From positions 21,454,038 through 21,518,037 of the forward strand of contig NC_088173.1 of assembly GCF_028769735.1 (NCBI RefSeq): a stretch of DNA of 64,000 nt. Direction: 5' to 3'. Below, in pieces: positions 26,517-45,345 of this stretch (position 1 is its first letter; each line of letters opens with the position of its first letter). The position numbers and the translations under genes are program-made. The notes under the pieces are model-generated. The model was not told the origin of the DNA. It worked only from the letters and a program-made list of their open reading frames with translations, and ran no database searches. This stretch comes from Zonotrichia leucophrys gambelii. Its lineage: Eukaryota; Chordata; Aves; Passeriformes; Passerellidae.

Positions 26517-29500
26517 TAGAAAAACACATGTCACCCACACTCAAACATTTAATCAGTATTAAAACTATGAAAGGTTAAATAAATTGAGTTTGTGCAGATA
26601 GCTGATTTTAAAAAACAAAGTTCAATTAATGGTATCCAAGAGTCACTGAAGGCAGAGTGCACAATCTGTAGTACGTTTAGAAGTAAAATGGAAATCTCTG
26701 ATTCATTGTGTGAACCAATATATTTTTTACATTGCTTGTAAATTTTTGGTAGTTTCCTTGTGAGAGATGTGCTGCATACAAAGGGAATGTGAAGGGAAAA
26801 AGAAAAGGGATGTCTGTATATGGCAACTATTAGTGTTTTTTCCAGTGGTTGATGGGGTGTGGGAGGAAGATCTTTCCTTTCTGTCTGCTCTTGACACACA
26901 CCAAGATTCAAAATCAGCCTCATAATGTGACAGTAATCATATGGCTTGATCTCACCTGCTGAAGTGCCCAGCAGGTCCAGAGCAGTTCCAGCCTGCCCAT
27001 GCTGCCTTGTGCCTGGAATGTGGAAGAATAATGAACATATTCACTTCTATTTTGGGAGCTGAATGTGCCAAAGAAATCAATATCACTACTAACAAGCAGT
27101 ATTCTTTATCCTCTGTCTGGTAGTGGGATTTATAAACCCTGTTTTCCTGTTCTTTGTTTAACAGTATTTTTTTTCCTCTTACCTCACTTTGCTTAGAAAA
27201 ATCCATTCCTGAGTTTATATTTCACCTTTTTTTTTTTGTTTGATTGGTTGGCTTTGTTTTTTTTTTTTTTTCTTTTGAATCTCTTATTTTAATGAATACT
27301 ACATACTTATTAGAAATACATCCAGTAAAATGATAGTTGTCTTACTACTGTGTGTGATTGCATTAACTTAAGACATTCCTGTTCATTTGAAAGCATATTC
27401 AGCAGTGTCAAGTACTCAGCAGGGTACCAGTGGCAGAATTAGTAGCACTGCAAGTCTGCCTGACACTTACAAGCCACAGGACACTGAGTTCAGTTACATA
27501 TAGGTTTGCTATGCTTGAAATATTTCAGAGGAAGTCTTCCATGTAGGAAAATTTTATAATCTAAATGTTGATTTCTTTACTTAGCTGCTTTAAGTAAGAC
27601 TAATTATAATGGTAATTTTTCAAATGCCTTAACATGGATTTTTTTAAGTGCCATGAAAATTACTGCTCAGATATTTTTGGGAAGACACCTGAGGATAAAT
27701 AAGTTGTTTGATAATGCAGAGTTTCTGGTAATGTGAAGTAGCTTGGCCACTTCCATTTGCCTATTGCATTGTGTGAAAAATATTGTGAAAGTTGCCAAAT
27801 TTAAGGCCCCTGATGAACTTTAGTTGGTTATATATGTGTTAGGTTGTTATATACATCTTGTTTGGCCTTAACAACAAACTATTTGTAACAAACTAGCCAG
27901 TTTGCTAGTGTTTTAGTTAAGTTAGTCCGTTTAAGTTTAATTAAGTCAGTCCAGTTCTGCAGATCTGATCTGCTGTGAATATATATGTATGGATATCCAC
28001 AACAATGCAGAACACTTTTTCAGGACCTGTAATATGATGTAATAATTTTAGGTCTGCTACCTTAGCAGGATTTGTAAAATCACATGCCATACAGTGAACA
28101 CAGCTTGTAACAAATGCTTTAATATCTACTAGCAGTGAGTTGTGAGAATGACTATTGGTGTCATGAAAGATGTAAATGAAGGAAGACAGAATATAAAACA
28201 AACTATTTCTAAGACAGTTCATTTAAAAGATATCGTCATTTTGCTTCCTATAAAAATGATTTACTCTGCAAGTTCTGTGTTGTATGTTGAAGGGAAGCAT
28301 TTTACCATTATGTTCCTTAGTGTTTGAAAATGGTTTCCCAAGAATTGATCCATGTGTAAATACTCATAAAATCCAAATATGTACAATTATAGCATTCAAA
28401 TTTAGGTGTAGCAGATATTTACATGTTGAACTCCAATTTGTTCAGAATCTCATTTTGGTACATGCAAGAAAAATAAGTTACATACTAATAAAAAAAGCAC
28501 TGACTCTCAAAATCATTGTCACAACTACATGAGCAAATTACAATAGGTACACATTTTTATAGATGCAGTTTAAAAAGCTGCTGCTGTTTTTTAAAGAAAT
28601 TTCTCTGCAGGAAGGAGTTGCTAGCATTGGAGAGCTGCTATCAGAAGTGGAAGGGCCTCATTATTAACTCTTTCCCGCTTGTTTTTATATTTCCTCCAAA
28701 ACTCTTCTTCATACATTAAATTAGGGATTATTAAGGAATAAAATAGGTAAAACCACCTGGATAGGATTGTGGGCTTTTTTTACCCCACCCACACATATTA
28801 AGCACAATGCTACAGCTATTTCTACTTCAAGCCTATTGATTAGGTCACAAGTTATATTCTAAAGATAGGCTCTGATGAATGTAAATGTGATTCTCTATGA
28901 TCTGATATAAACTATTTCTGTCATTTATGACAGTTTTATAAATTATTTTGCTTTTATCCTCCTTTAAGAGTATAAAGCAGACACATTTTTAAATTTTTTT
29001 TGGAGTTCCTTATTAGAGGGCTCCCTTTTGGAAATCTTAGGATACTGTTTTGAATAAAATAAGATCAGTTTCTCACTAGCTTGTCAGTTAGTCCAGGCTT
29101 TTCTCCTTTGTGATGTTATATAAGATAAAAATCAAAGCAAAATAAAAGCATTTCTGAACATTGAATTGATTTTCTATTGAGAGTTTAGTGGGAACTTTAC
29201 AGTTGAGTTCTAAACTGCAAAGTACAATTGCACTGCCTTGAGCATGACAATAATTTCAAAAGCCACTTAAAAAATGCAGAACATTATTCCATTACCAGTG
29301 CATATATTTTATTTCCTAGGAAGTATAATAGTCAAAGTAAATGTTCAATTTTGTACTTATCTGACCCATTGTTGGGGTGCATGGGAAAACTTTGGGGGTT
29401 TAATGTTACTTCGCACAAAAACCTAAATTTTAATTATTTTTTGGTGGAATTTTCCTTTCAATGCATCCCAAATGTATTAAAAATTCAGTTCAGTGCTTTG

Positions 29501-32500
29501 AGAAAAAAATAGTATCTGTGACAGAAAGGGCATGGATAGTTGATTTCTCTGTAAATTGGTAATTTAATCAGCTCCTAAGAGATAATACTGTTTTCTGCTA
29601 CCTTGGACCAAATAAAAATCAGTGTCATTATGGAAAAGTAGACTGTTAAATAATAAGCAAACCTTTACCTCACTTGTCTGTCTAAAAGTGCTCTCCGATT
29701 GCTAGGTTTTCATAATTCATAGGATTGTTACAGATGCATGTGATGCATATGTCTGTATTATAAAGAGAAAAGAAATTAAGGCAAAGCTATACTGAACTGT
29801 GGGAAACGTGATGCTGGTAGAAAAAATAAAGTTGCACAATGTCAAGTATGAATTAAGGGTACTAGGAACTTGTTTATTTTGAAGTTTCCAGTTTCAGAAA
29901 TTTGAAGTCCACTTGCCAAGAAAAGTCAATATACTTTGATGATAATGGTTCATAATCAGGATGGTAATCTAGATGGAAGTGAATGGAAAGTACTCTGAAA
30001 ATGCTTTGTCCTCCAGATCTGTTCAGTAAATGCCAGCCCTGAACAGGGAAGCCTTGCTCTGTCTCACATAGGCAAAATTTTGAATATTAGATGATAGTCT
30101 CAAGGATAGTTTGGCCTCCTCTTAGCACATCAGCCTTTTTCAATGTGCACTAAAAATAAGACTTCTGAAAACATACTTTCATTTTAACAGTGTCTTTGGT
30201 GAGAGAAATCAAATTATTTTTAAATACTTTAGCCATGCCTTTTACCGATTAACTTATTCTGTAGCTGAAATTTTATTTATATATTTAACAACAGTAGATG
30301 GATCCTTTTTGCTAGATTTGTGAAGCTGTAATGGAAAGTTTTAGTTTATATTACCTATATAAATGTCTCTTACAAGTACTGCTGATAAATTTCTACTGCT
30401 CTCTGTTATCAGATCCTGTTTAATTCCTCTGATGTTGATAATAGCAGTAGCCTTTAAAATACTTCTGAATGTGAGAACTGTGCTGTTTTGATTCTCTGGA
30501 GACTGCAAATTCTCTTTTTGCTGTGAATTCCATTTTCCCTCAAGCCTGCAGTTACAGCCATTGAGAATGAGATAGCTGGTCTGGTTGATAGCTGAACAAC
30601 CCCTGTGGTGACTGGTAAAAACATTCTGGGGATTAATGACCTGGTCTAAATCTCATTGAGGACACAAGAGTCTCCCCTACTGTCATGATCCTCTAATAAT
30701 ACCTGAGACAGCTCAGCTGTGTTGGAAGGACTCTTTGGTGTAATCACATTCGTAAATACAAATAGCAGTTCAAAATCTCATTTGATTTTCATTCCAACGT
30801 ATTTTTATTTTTCAGAACTGGTATTGCATGGATTCATAGATTTAAGCATGATGGAACCATTTTATCTAAATCTATTCTATCTTCTACATTTCGCAAGACA
30901 TTAAATTGCATTCTGTTCTGCCTGAATACAGAGCAAATGCTTTGTTTGCCTGAAGTGTGTCCTTACAGAGATACATATACCTGAGTCAGACATGCAGAGA
31001 ATCAAAAAAATCCCTAATTTCTCTTGATATTTTGCTTTATTTATTAATCAATTCCACTAATACAGAATAATGCTTAGTTTCCATTTGAAGTCAATTTTTC
31101 CTTCAGTTGCCTCCTTTGAGTCTCTCTCTTTTTTTGCCCTCCAATAAATTGACCTCTTAAGAATCTTGTCCTATGAATATATTAATATTGATTGCAAATT
31201 CGCACACACGCAATATAAAAGTTTCTCGTAATAAGATAGTTACCATAGTACTCCGTCCTCTTGTCTTGAGAATTCTAATTGTTTTAGTACAGTTTGGTTT
31301 TTTTTTTAAGAAATGAATACTGCTCTTTGCACAAGAAAATTTATTATTCGTTATTTTTAATGTTCTGGAAAGCAAAATATATATTTGGTAATTTTTTTCT
31401 TCCACATCAATCCTTTGTCACTATTTTCAACTAATACCAGCAGTGGAAGTTTGTTTATTTGTTTATCTCTGATATTCTATCAGACCTCACTTTCCAAATC
31501 CTATTCCTTCTCACCTGTCTCAATTAGGCATAGTCTGTTCTTTGTTTGCCAAGACATCTACATTTCAATTTGGATTAAAAAAAAAATTATTTTACAAATG
31601 AACTTGACAAAGTCATTCAAACAGTTTGTTAAAGCTGTTGTTTATCATTACAGGTAATTCACAGACTTCCTAGGAAATGGTTTTGTATTTTGCAGGTCAT
31701 TGATGAAAGTAGTTAAGACACGATTCACTACCTGTTGCTCTGGACACACTCCAGAACTTTCTCCTTCACCTTTTACTAATGATTTAACTACATTTTCAGA
31801 TTAATTGTTTTGGCAGTTTTTAATTCTATTAACATATATTTTACCATTAGTAAATAACTCATTTAATCAGAATATTCTGTCTTAACAAATCAGATGTTCA
31901 GCAAAATTATGGGTCACAACTATATGAATTTTTACATTACCAAACTCCTATTTACAATAAAAAAATTATCAGGTTTGTCTGTGAAGACCTGCTCGCTCTG
32001 TTAGAACATATTAGCTGACTTATAACTTTATTCTTGTTTTTTGATTTCTTAATGAATTTAGTTATGTGCAAGTGTTCTTTTGTCTGGGTCATATAACCCA
32101 GTCTAACTAGTCTACATCTACTTGAGTTACTAAGTTTCAGGAAGTGAGGCAACTACTAGGAGCAGATATAGTGGTACTTTATGGCACTCTTAAAATTTAT
32201 GATGTATTCTGAAATGTATTCAAAACTAATAGCACCAGACCAGCTGAAACTTTTAGCAAGTATTCTATGCATTGCATTTGGACCTAGTTTTTTTTTAAAA
32301 TATTTGTCTTGACTACACATCATTTAGCCTCCTTTTTAGTCCTTTGTAGGGTAGAAGGTATTCAATCAGGCTCTGGTTTCAGTTATTATCCTGCTCCTGT
32401 ACAAATGCCGGAAAAAAATATTTATAGAAGAATATTGTTAACAGAACATTAAAAAACTCAAATGTGTTCATTGCAGTACAATTTAAACCTTGAATAGCTC

Positions 32501-35500
32501 TGATGTGACAATACTTTTCTTCTACCTTTTGCAGCAATCTGTGATGTTTTCCAGGGTTTTTGCTGCTGCAATGTATAAAGGAATGTCAGATGGCTGAAAC
32601 CTCTTCTGCTAGCAGAAAAATGGGATTTCATCATAACTAAGACTCCTTATTTTCTTTAGGACTCCAATTTCTCTCTTTTTGTAAACAGGTTCTATATTCT
32701 AGCATCCAGCATCCGTGCAGCAACTGATAAAAGATGGCTTTTCATTTTTTAGCTTGTAATACGTGCAGGTACATTTTAAGAGACTCTCAAATCTTTTATT
32801 AACAGATAACTTCCTCCTCCATACTACTGGACTTAGCTTCATTTAAGGCGTGAACACGCAAATGGACAGCTCCACTGTAGTTCTCTGTTGATGACAACAT
32901 ATGATAATCACGAACACAGATTGGATCAGCCCAACTCCTAGAAGCCATATGGCAAACTAAAGTCATCATCTTGCTCTTATTGAAAACCTGTTTGGAAGCT
33001 GAAGAATTTAAATATAGAAGAATTAAAGATAATTTGGCAGTGTATCTTGACAATATATTTATGAGAAAGGTGGAGTGGGAAACATGTTACTGCATTTTTC
33101 GTTGATATATGATAGAATAATAGTTTCAAAGAGAGGAGGAAGAAATTGCAACTTCCATCTGTGGAATTTATTTATTTTGTGACATTCCATTGAAATAGTA
33201 GTAGGACCAATGGAATTAGTCCAAATTTTAAATTTTTTAATGAAAGTAACATTAATTGACTATGGAATATAATACATAGCTAAATATTCCAAATAAACTA
33301 TTTTATTAACTTAGAAGAAAGATAGCTAGGAGGACTTAAGCTAATAATAAAATATTTAATGTAAATAATAGAGTAGAATATATCACTGTAATTTGATACA
33401 CATATGGAATATCAGATTACACTGAATATAAGGGTTTTTTTTCCTAAAGAAGAAAATCTGGTAGTATAGAAAACAGGAAAATAAAAAATAGTCATCACCA
33501 AAGACAAGTGAATATTTTCAGGGGTAATTTTTAAGTAATTATTTTTTTTTAGCTACTAGTAAAATATTTTGAAGTAAAGTAACTTTAAAAATCCATATTT
33601 TTTGGTGGTTTCTGGATAACTTTGACAGGTACTTTGTATGTGCTTTTGTTTCTTTTCTATTTCAATTTAGATTAGTTCTACTATACTAGAGCCATAGATC
33701 ATAAAAACTCATGCTGTTCCTTTTGAAGTGAAATAGTTCTGTGGGTTTGTGGTTTGGGGTTTTTTATTATATTTTACCTTTTCCTAACTATTTCTAAAAA
33801 CTTGTGTTATAAAGTGCAGTTCAGTTTGTGATTAATTAATATGACTTCTTAGGTGTTTCTCTAAATTTTTTTTGTGACATGTATGCACCTTGGGGAGGCA
33901 GCTGTCATGATAGAGAGTTATCAAGTAAAACTATTAGAACATTTCCAAGACCTGTTTGAATGTACTTGATGAACTTTTAATATTTGGTAGGTTTTATTTT
34001 AGTTATCAAGCACAGGCTCTTGTGTTATTGAATTCACCCACTATGACATCATCAAATATGGCAAAGTAATTTATCCTACGGTTTCTTTCACTTAGTCCCA
34101 AAATGCAGAACCGAAGTTCTCTTTTTGTATCTCTTGTGCACTGTATCTTAGGACTAAATTAAAAAAAAAAATAATATAACTGTTCCATGCCATTAAGTAG
34201 CTCTATTTCTGACTGTGACTTTTTTAGGTAATGTCATAGTCTTATCACCTAAAAAGATTATGTGATCTGAATGCTACTGGCTTGACAGGTTTATGGCCAT
34301 CATAAGCAACACAGCATCTCCACTGTCTAGAACTGGGAATAAGACTAAAAGCCTTTTGACTGTGATTTATGGCCTAAATTCTCTCTGAAAGGCTTTATGC
34401 AATTTTAATAGAATCTTCCTGTCACATCTGATACTGAATGGTACCTATTTACCTAATTTTCTCAGAGATAATTTATGCTGGCATTTTATTTTATGGCAGA
34501 GCTAAACAAGTTTATACTTGTTGACAGCATTGTGGGCAAAGACTTTATTTCAAACTTCCAAGTAATTCAGCTCATGAACCATTTTTTCTTCCTGCTAGTG
34601 TACACTGGATTGAGTTAATGTGCTATGGGAAAGGACTTATGCATGATTCATTATAAAGAGTTGTATAAAATGTAGAAAAATAAGGTAACATGTTCATATT
34701 TGAACAAAATTAAAGTGTCAACTGTTGACTTTTAACTGATAAATAATAGTCTAATATATATAAACCAGATCTTTGGTTATTGTATTAACCTAAAATGAAA
34801 TTGAAGTGCATATCACATGAGAACAGCCTAGAATTTGTAATGACAATTAATTTTAAAATATTTGAAGCAAGCAATAGGTAACTTTTTAAAAAGTATTGGC
34901 TTCAAAAATAAATTAGGTTTTAAATATTTGCATTTGTATAGAAACAAAACCAATCTGAATTTCTTATAGAAAAAGAATGAAATTAAAAGTAGCTATGTGA
35001 TTGTGGAATCTCAGCAAAAATGTAACTCATGTCAACCTCATATTCACTTTTAACCCAATTATTTCTAATATAGAAATAATAATTAAAAATGTATATAGTT
35101 CAGCAAAAATATAGTAATTATGTTATAGATTTACCCCATAACATAAGGGCATGTTTTTATAAATCAGAATTGTGAGAAAAGAGAGTAACTTATACACTGT
35201 CTTTATCCTGTGTTTCGGATTAATCAGAACAGTTGGCAATGGTGGTGGCTATGCATGAAGTAAGGAGACATCTTCACTTTAAACATCTTGAAATTACTCT
35301 TTTAATGCAATAGAAAGTACAGCAGATTATGATAGTACAATTCTGAAAAATTATGTTGAACTACACATATTTTGTATGACTTTATTGCATTTCTCTCACT
35401 GGCCTATCTTCTATTACATCTGTTTGTGACCTTTTGCCATCATGGAATTGAAGGCTTTGAAAGGGACAGTGGATTACTATCTTTTAATTGATATCCATTT

Positions 35501-36339
35501 TTTTTGAGTATGTCTGGATATATAATATTGCATGCTGATTACTGAAAATTTGAATAGTTAATAATGCCAAAAGGAAGTAGAAAAGTTACATTTAGTCTTG
35601 AAACTCAAGGTAAATTTTGCCTACACACACACACTTTATTTCCAAAATGCATTGAATGTTTCAAGAAAAGAAAAGTAGGGAGGAATAACACTAGTTGACA
35701 GTTGAAATCTTTGAAATTGTCTATTGAGACAGAAAAGTAAATGCAATGAAATTTATTACCAATGCAAGAAGAAAGATAAGGATACAGAATTTATTTGCAA
35801 AGTCATATTGCAGTACCCTCATTCATTTAGTGCTAGAAATACCATGGATATTTGCAGCTGTTGTTTCCATCCAAAGAGTATAAAAATTTACACTGCTATT
35901 AATATGCTGCAGAATTTCATGAATTACTAAGAACAGAGTTTTGTGAAATATGTGCAACCTATTGCCATTCAACCAACTCAATGTATAACAAAGATGAAGA
36001 ACAGGGATTCAGATGTTATATTAGCTGCTCCTAATCAAAGGCTGGGGCTGTACAGAAAACCATGGAATAGCTGTGGAAGGACAATGAAGAGTCATTTTTA
36101 TGGAGCTGTAAGTGTGCTTAAAAAGAAAAAGAAAATAATAGGAAAGTAAACCTCTTTCAAGAAAACTTGGATTCTCCCATGTCTTGCATTGCTGAGGGAC
36201 AAGGGGGAAGAAGGAACAATGCAGACTTTTTGATGACAGTATAAACGCCCAACAACAAATGATGTAATGAAATAGCTGCTTTAATAAGATATAATAAAAA
36301 GAGAAATATAGGTAGTGAGTAAATCTTGCAACCCTTCAC

Positions 36340-36700
36340 ATGCTAGGCATCACAGATTTATTTGTGCGGCATGAGATTATTTGTGGGTGGATTTTCCCCC
36401 AGCAAGCTGCACAGATCCTGCCCATGGAGAGGTTCCTGCTCCCTGGGTTCTGTAGTGGTTTTATCTGGTGTAACAAAGAAGCCATATATCTTATGGCAGC
36501 TTGCAGTTTGTCATAAGGCCCATGAGTTTGCAGCACAGGTTTTTCTGGGCATTCCAGCACCTACCCTTGCAGCAGGTACCCGTGTGACATGAAGGCTTCC
36601 CTGCCACAAGGCCCCATGTTGATGACATAACCTGGTCAAGGTCAAAAACTTTTGGAATACAATGCCTTCTGCAAGGCTCCCAGTACATCTCCTAATACTA
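36340..36700. other. Unidentified GC-richer segment, possible old repeat
   Basis: A cluster of overlapping short frames on both strands in a locally GC-richer stretch. On the - strand it ends with an AATAAA (about 36360). No motif or splice pattern supports a gene. An old LTR is possible. Confidence 0.35.
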
Positions 36701-37609
36701 TTTAATAACTCTGTGGAATCATGGAAAAAGAGAAGATAGTGCTTTCTCTTGAAACCAGAACATGTTGCTGAGATCTATCACTAATTCTGTATGCTTAGGT
36801 AGTGGAGTTTACAAATGGTTGAGAATTTAGTATGAAGCGTGTCTGGAAAATGTTAATTTTGGCTTAACCAAAAAGGAAGTCAAACAATATGTTCCTTAGC
36901 ATACTTTATATCTTCACATGCTGTACTTGTTCCAGCATTGACCTCTTTATCTTGAGACTTGACATCTTTCCTGAAAAGAAGTTATAGGTCTGATTAAAAA
37001 AAAAAAAAGAGGTTTCTTGATCTGTTAGGTAAGATTGTGTCTGTTGTTTATAATATTATATTGCATTCTTAAATTATATCTCAATTTTCTTGTAGCTGAT
37101 TTGCTAATTTTAAAATTAATATGTGAGGCTTTTAAAGCACTTTTATTATCCTGCCCTTTTTCTTGAGCAAAGCTCAGAATCATACATATCTTTTACATAA
37201 ATTAGTGTGTTCTGTACTTAACATCTTAAATCATTTTGTTTGATCCTGTACAATTTCCCACACTTGTGTAATTGTAATTACTTTTTATTTTTTTTCCTAT
37301 GTCACCCCTAGAAAAACACTGATAAACTGTATAACATTATGGCTGTATTTATGGGACCTCAAGTGTCATGTATTACATGGTTATTTCCTCACAATGTGAA
37401 GAGAAAAGTAATTTTAAAGGAAATCTTCCAGATTGCCCTGGGGAAATGAATTTACTTTATTTAATAAGAAAGACTGTGTAACACAATATAAGCAAATACA
37501 GAATTGTGATCTGCATCTGGAGACACTTTCTAGGCATGTAGGGATAAATTTTAAAGTTCAGAACCCATTTGCAGCTGAGTCTGGTGAATGACAAAAGATG
37601 AGAGACATC

Positions 37610-38360
37610 AGCATGAAAAAGAAGGTTAAGGGGGAATGTGGGCCTGCTGAGGGGGATGGGAACCTGATGGCAAAGGATCTGGAAGGGGACAAGTTGTACT
37701 GCAAGTTTTTTCACATGTCTTTCCTAGCAAAACTGTTTCTAGGAATGTGACAGCAGTGGGAAGGTTTGGGAAATCATCCTCTGGCAAGGAAGCTTTCTTT
37801 ATCCGTGGTGTATAGGATCTGATTGAGACCATTTAAATGAAGTGAACTTTCACAGGTGAAAGGGCCTGGATAGGGAGAACCCAGCTGGAAAAACTGGCCC
37901 ATGGCATTGTGAGGGGACTCTTGTCAATGTGTGAAGGATCATGGTGATCAAGGAGGTTCCTGCAGACTGTGAGAAAGCCAGCGCCGCTTTTCAAGGGCAA
38001 GAGGGAGAACCCAAAACATGATAGGAGCATCTGCCTCATGTCAATTTCTGGAATAGAGATGGAGCATTTCACCCTGAAAAGCATTCCCAGAACCAGAAGG
38101 TGTTTAAGAGCAATCATCACAGTTTTACAGAGGGGAAAAAAGTGCTGGTCAGCCTGACAGCCTTCTGCAGTGTGGTGACTGACAGGGTGGGTGTAGGGGA
38201 AGTTGTTTAGCAAGTCCTTAGAAATCTTTTGGATACCCTCAAAGACAAAACCATGAAGTTCAGGCTAGATGCACCGACAGGAGGGTGAATCCAAAACTGG
38301 CTGCACTAACAGACCCAAAGGTCAGATCCCAGGGCTGTGTTTTCCCTCTCCTGTCTTTTG
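37610..38360 (+). mobile_element. CR1 LINE fragment (inter-domain and RT start)
   Basis: Order of recognisable CR1 landmarks: ggcctgctgagggggatgg, a tttcctagcaaaactgtttc block, the ggcattgtgaggggactctt block, gttcctgcagactgtgagaa (the P-x-D-W-x-K-A motif), a ttttcaagggcaagagggag block, a decayed palm start reading S-F-T-E-G-K then L-V-S-L-T-A-F, and finally the I-Q-N-W-L segment. Several frameshifts and stops. The short frames at 37833-38213 and 37969-38157 lie within it. Confidence 0.8.
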
Positions 38361-39471
38361 AAGTACAAATGGTGTGGGAAAATCTTAGTATCCAGGCCTT
38401 TTCTAGAGTGATAGTTTCTGTTTTCATTCTCAACCTTCAGCTGTCAGCAGATGAGGAACTTCTGTGCGCCAACATAAGTCTTTATAATATGTCTTTCATT
38501 GCTTTTTCCAAACTTTTTTTTAAAGCACACTAACGTTTTTAGCTTTTGTAGCACTGTGTTTCAAAGAACCTCCCAATTGCATTATGTGTGTGTGATATGT
38601 GTGTTTTCTATGTTGTATTCCTTTCCTATGTTTAGGATTTTTTAAAATTTCGTAAGTTCATTACTTTGCAATATGTGTTGGTTTTCAGTGAGGATGTTTT
38701 AAAAATTTGATTCTGTTGCATGCTGAGTTCTAAATACTAAAAGTTTGCAAGACTACATTTGTTTTCTTTTTTTTCCTCCCCAGACAGAAAGAGGCAATAT
38801 TACGACAATATAATTTCATTGGTCTCAAAGGTCTAAAGTCCAATTGTAAATAAGATGGCCAAATAAAATTTATGTTTTCAGGGGAAAAATCAACTTTAAA
38901 GTTTAGTTGCTTACCATGCCATCTTATAATTCCATTCTTGGTCTTCCAAAGAGAATGGTGAACATTATGCAGCATGGCAATTTTGGTAGCATGGTTGAGC
39001 TACAGCCATACGGAAAAATATCCTGTGTATATTTTAATTTTTCATATCTCTCTCATAAATATGTTCTGAAATTATTCTCTTCAAAGTCCAGGGTTTAAAG
39101 AAAATCATGAAAATTGCATAACCTTTCATTAATATGTATCTTTTACAGGCATGAAAAGTGCGCATGTTTTTTGTAATGGATTATAAACCACACTGCTGAT
39201 AATGGTTAATGGTGTAATGGAGTTAGCTTGGAGGGGTTTAGTAGGAGTGATGGGGTTTACCTTGTCCTAAATAACTACTATGGCTAATCACAATTTAGTC
39301 ACATGACATAGAGAACTATTGTTAATTTACTGTTTCCAGTGGTTTACCTGCAGGAGTACTTTAGTGAATCACAGGTTAAGGCATTATAATTATTTCAGAA
39401 TTGATGTATAATTTCTTGTTTTCCCTTGTTCATTTGTATTTTCTGTTCTTTCTTTCTCTTACATGCTGCAG

Positions 39472-39498
39472 TTGCAAACATATTATGGCGAGAGCAAG
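39472..39498 (+). CDS. FSTL5: FSTL5 27-nt microexon in the linker after Ig2
   Basis: A 27-nt exon encodes LANILWRE plus a glutamine, with a base of the flanking codon at each end. The upstream tract is strongly pyrimidine-rich (ttctgttctttctttctctt) and the acceptor is acatgctgcag. The donor, CAAG|gtacta, is weak. Entry and exit are both phase 1, so skipping removes nine residues and keeps the frame. The residues match the LANILWREEG stretch of mammalian FSTL5, with Q for the second E. It sits between introns of about 13 kb and 4.2 kb. Size, symmetry, weak donor and a TGC element at the acceptor are the features of regulated neural microexons; the regulation itself is inferred. Confidence 0.93.
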
Positions 39499-43830
<4,332 letters not shown>

Positions 43831-44995
43831 TAAAAATCTATTTGTAGTGTTTTCTCAGTTATAATTTTCTTTACATACAACTTTATTACTAGTTCAGTGT
43901 TTCCTGCTTGATAAATTCAGCCATGTTTTCTGAACAAATAAATAGCCTGTAATGGTGATCTCAAAATTTCTTGTGTTGACCTCTATTAAATTCAAGCTTT
44001 CAGACCCTCTTTTCTGTTGAATATTCCCTGAATACTTTTGAAAACCTTTTCTTTCTTTGACTGTCTTTCTCATTTCCCAGTTCTTTAACAGCTCTCTATT
44101 TCTGGATTTGTTGTTGGTTTTTTTTAGTCTCCACCAGCTTCCCACCTCCAACCCACCAGTTTAAGTTCATCTTAATGAATCAGGGATTGGTTCTCTCTGT
44201 ATTAAATATGGGATCTTTTGGGGAGTGGGGAAGTGTTAATGGTTTCTTTTTCTCCACGGGATGTTTGTCTGTATTAAACGTGTGAGGCAAATCCCTGTCC
44301 TAGTATGCATTCTCACAGCTTCCACTGAAGTTAGTAGAGATGATTGATGCTTTGGTTCCAACTAAAAATTCATATAAGTAGTTTCAATAACCTTACTGTT
44401 AACATATTTATAGCTGATTTTTCCAAATTCTTAGAATTTATGATATAGTTTCCCTGAGTAGGATGCATAAAAACACTAGTGTATTCTCCACTTCCATTTA
44501 TTCTTGTGATGTTTTTCCTTTACTGCTAATCAAATTGCTAGCTGACATGATGCATGTTCCCACTGGAACACTTGGTACTAGTCACTACATTAAGACTTAC
44601 TCTATATGATATATCAGCTTTCAAAAATAGTAACTTTTGCTCATTTGGATCTGAATGAGTGACCTTGAAATACATGCTAAGCATTGAGCTGTACACTTTG
44701 GTTTTTTTTTTTCTCTAATGTCTCAATGACAGCAGAACTAGAGCTGTCTCAATGGAATTTGCCTCTTCTGTTATCATTATTGATGTCAAAGGCTGCTGTG
44801 CTCAGCAACAAGATTTATTTTAGTGGGAATAATTATGCTTTGAAAAGCTAGTCATACCTTGATTCGTGCTGCTTAAGTGAAATTAGATTGACACAGTCAA
44901 AAAATAAGCCAAAAAGCTTTTTTTCATGGCTGTTTAATTAAAAAGCTGATTATGTAAGAATTCTGTTAAAATTTTATTGATTTAAAGTGCAGTCT

Positions 44996-45120
44996 AGATT
45001 TTAAGAGTATTTTTATTGAAATGTGTCAATAATCAGGATGAATAGGTAAAATATGTTTCCTTCTTGAACCTTTCAAACTTGAAGTAGCATAATAACTATA
45101 TCTTCTTGGAGGGGAAAAAA
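44996..45120 (+). repeat. Left arm of a local inverted duplication
   Basis: This stretch, starting agattttaagagtattttta and running to cttcttggaggggaaaaa, is repeated in reverse complement at 46150-46273 with about a dozen differences. No transposon family is recognised. It is the likely source of the inverted copy, because the sequences flanking it are not duplicated. Confidence 0.88.
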
Positions 45121-45280
45121 AAAAGGAAAAAAAAGAAAAACCAACCCAGGAAATTAGTCTATTTGATAACTTTAATTCCAAAGTTTTTTTAAGAAATTTA
45201 AAAAAAAAAATATTCTCCTTTGAAGAATATCATATGTTCCTCAAGCATCTTTGGAAAGTCTGTTTCCTCTGAATAATTTT

Positions 45281-45295
45281 AATATTAATATTAAT

Positions 45296-45344
<49 letters not shown>

Positions 45345-45345
45345 T
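45281..45345. repeat. (AAT)n microsatellite with hexamer leader
   Basis: About 20 bases of a TAATAT-type hexamer repeat run directly into about 15 units of TAA. One translated frame reads as a poly-asparagine stretch that has no coding meaning. Confidence 0.95.
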
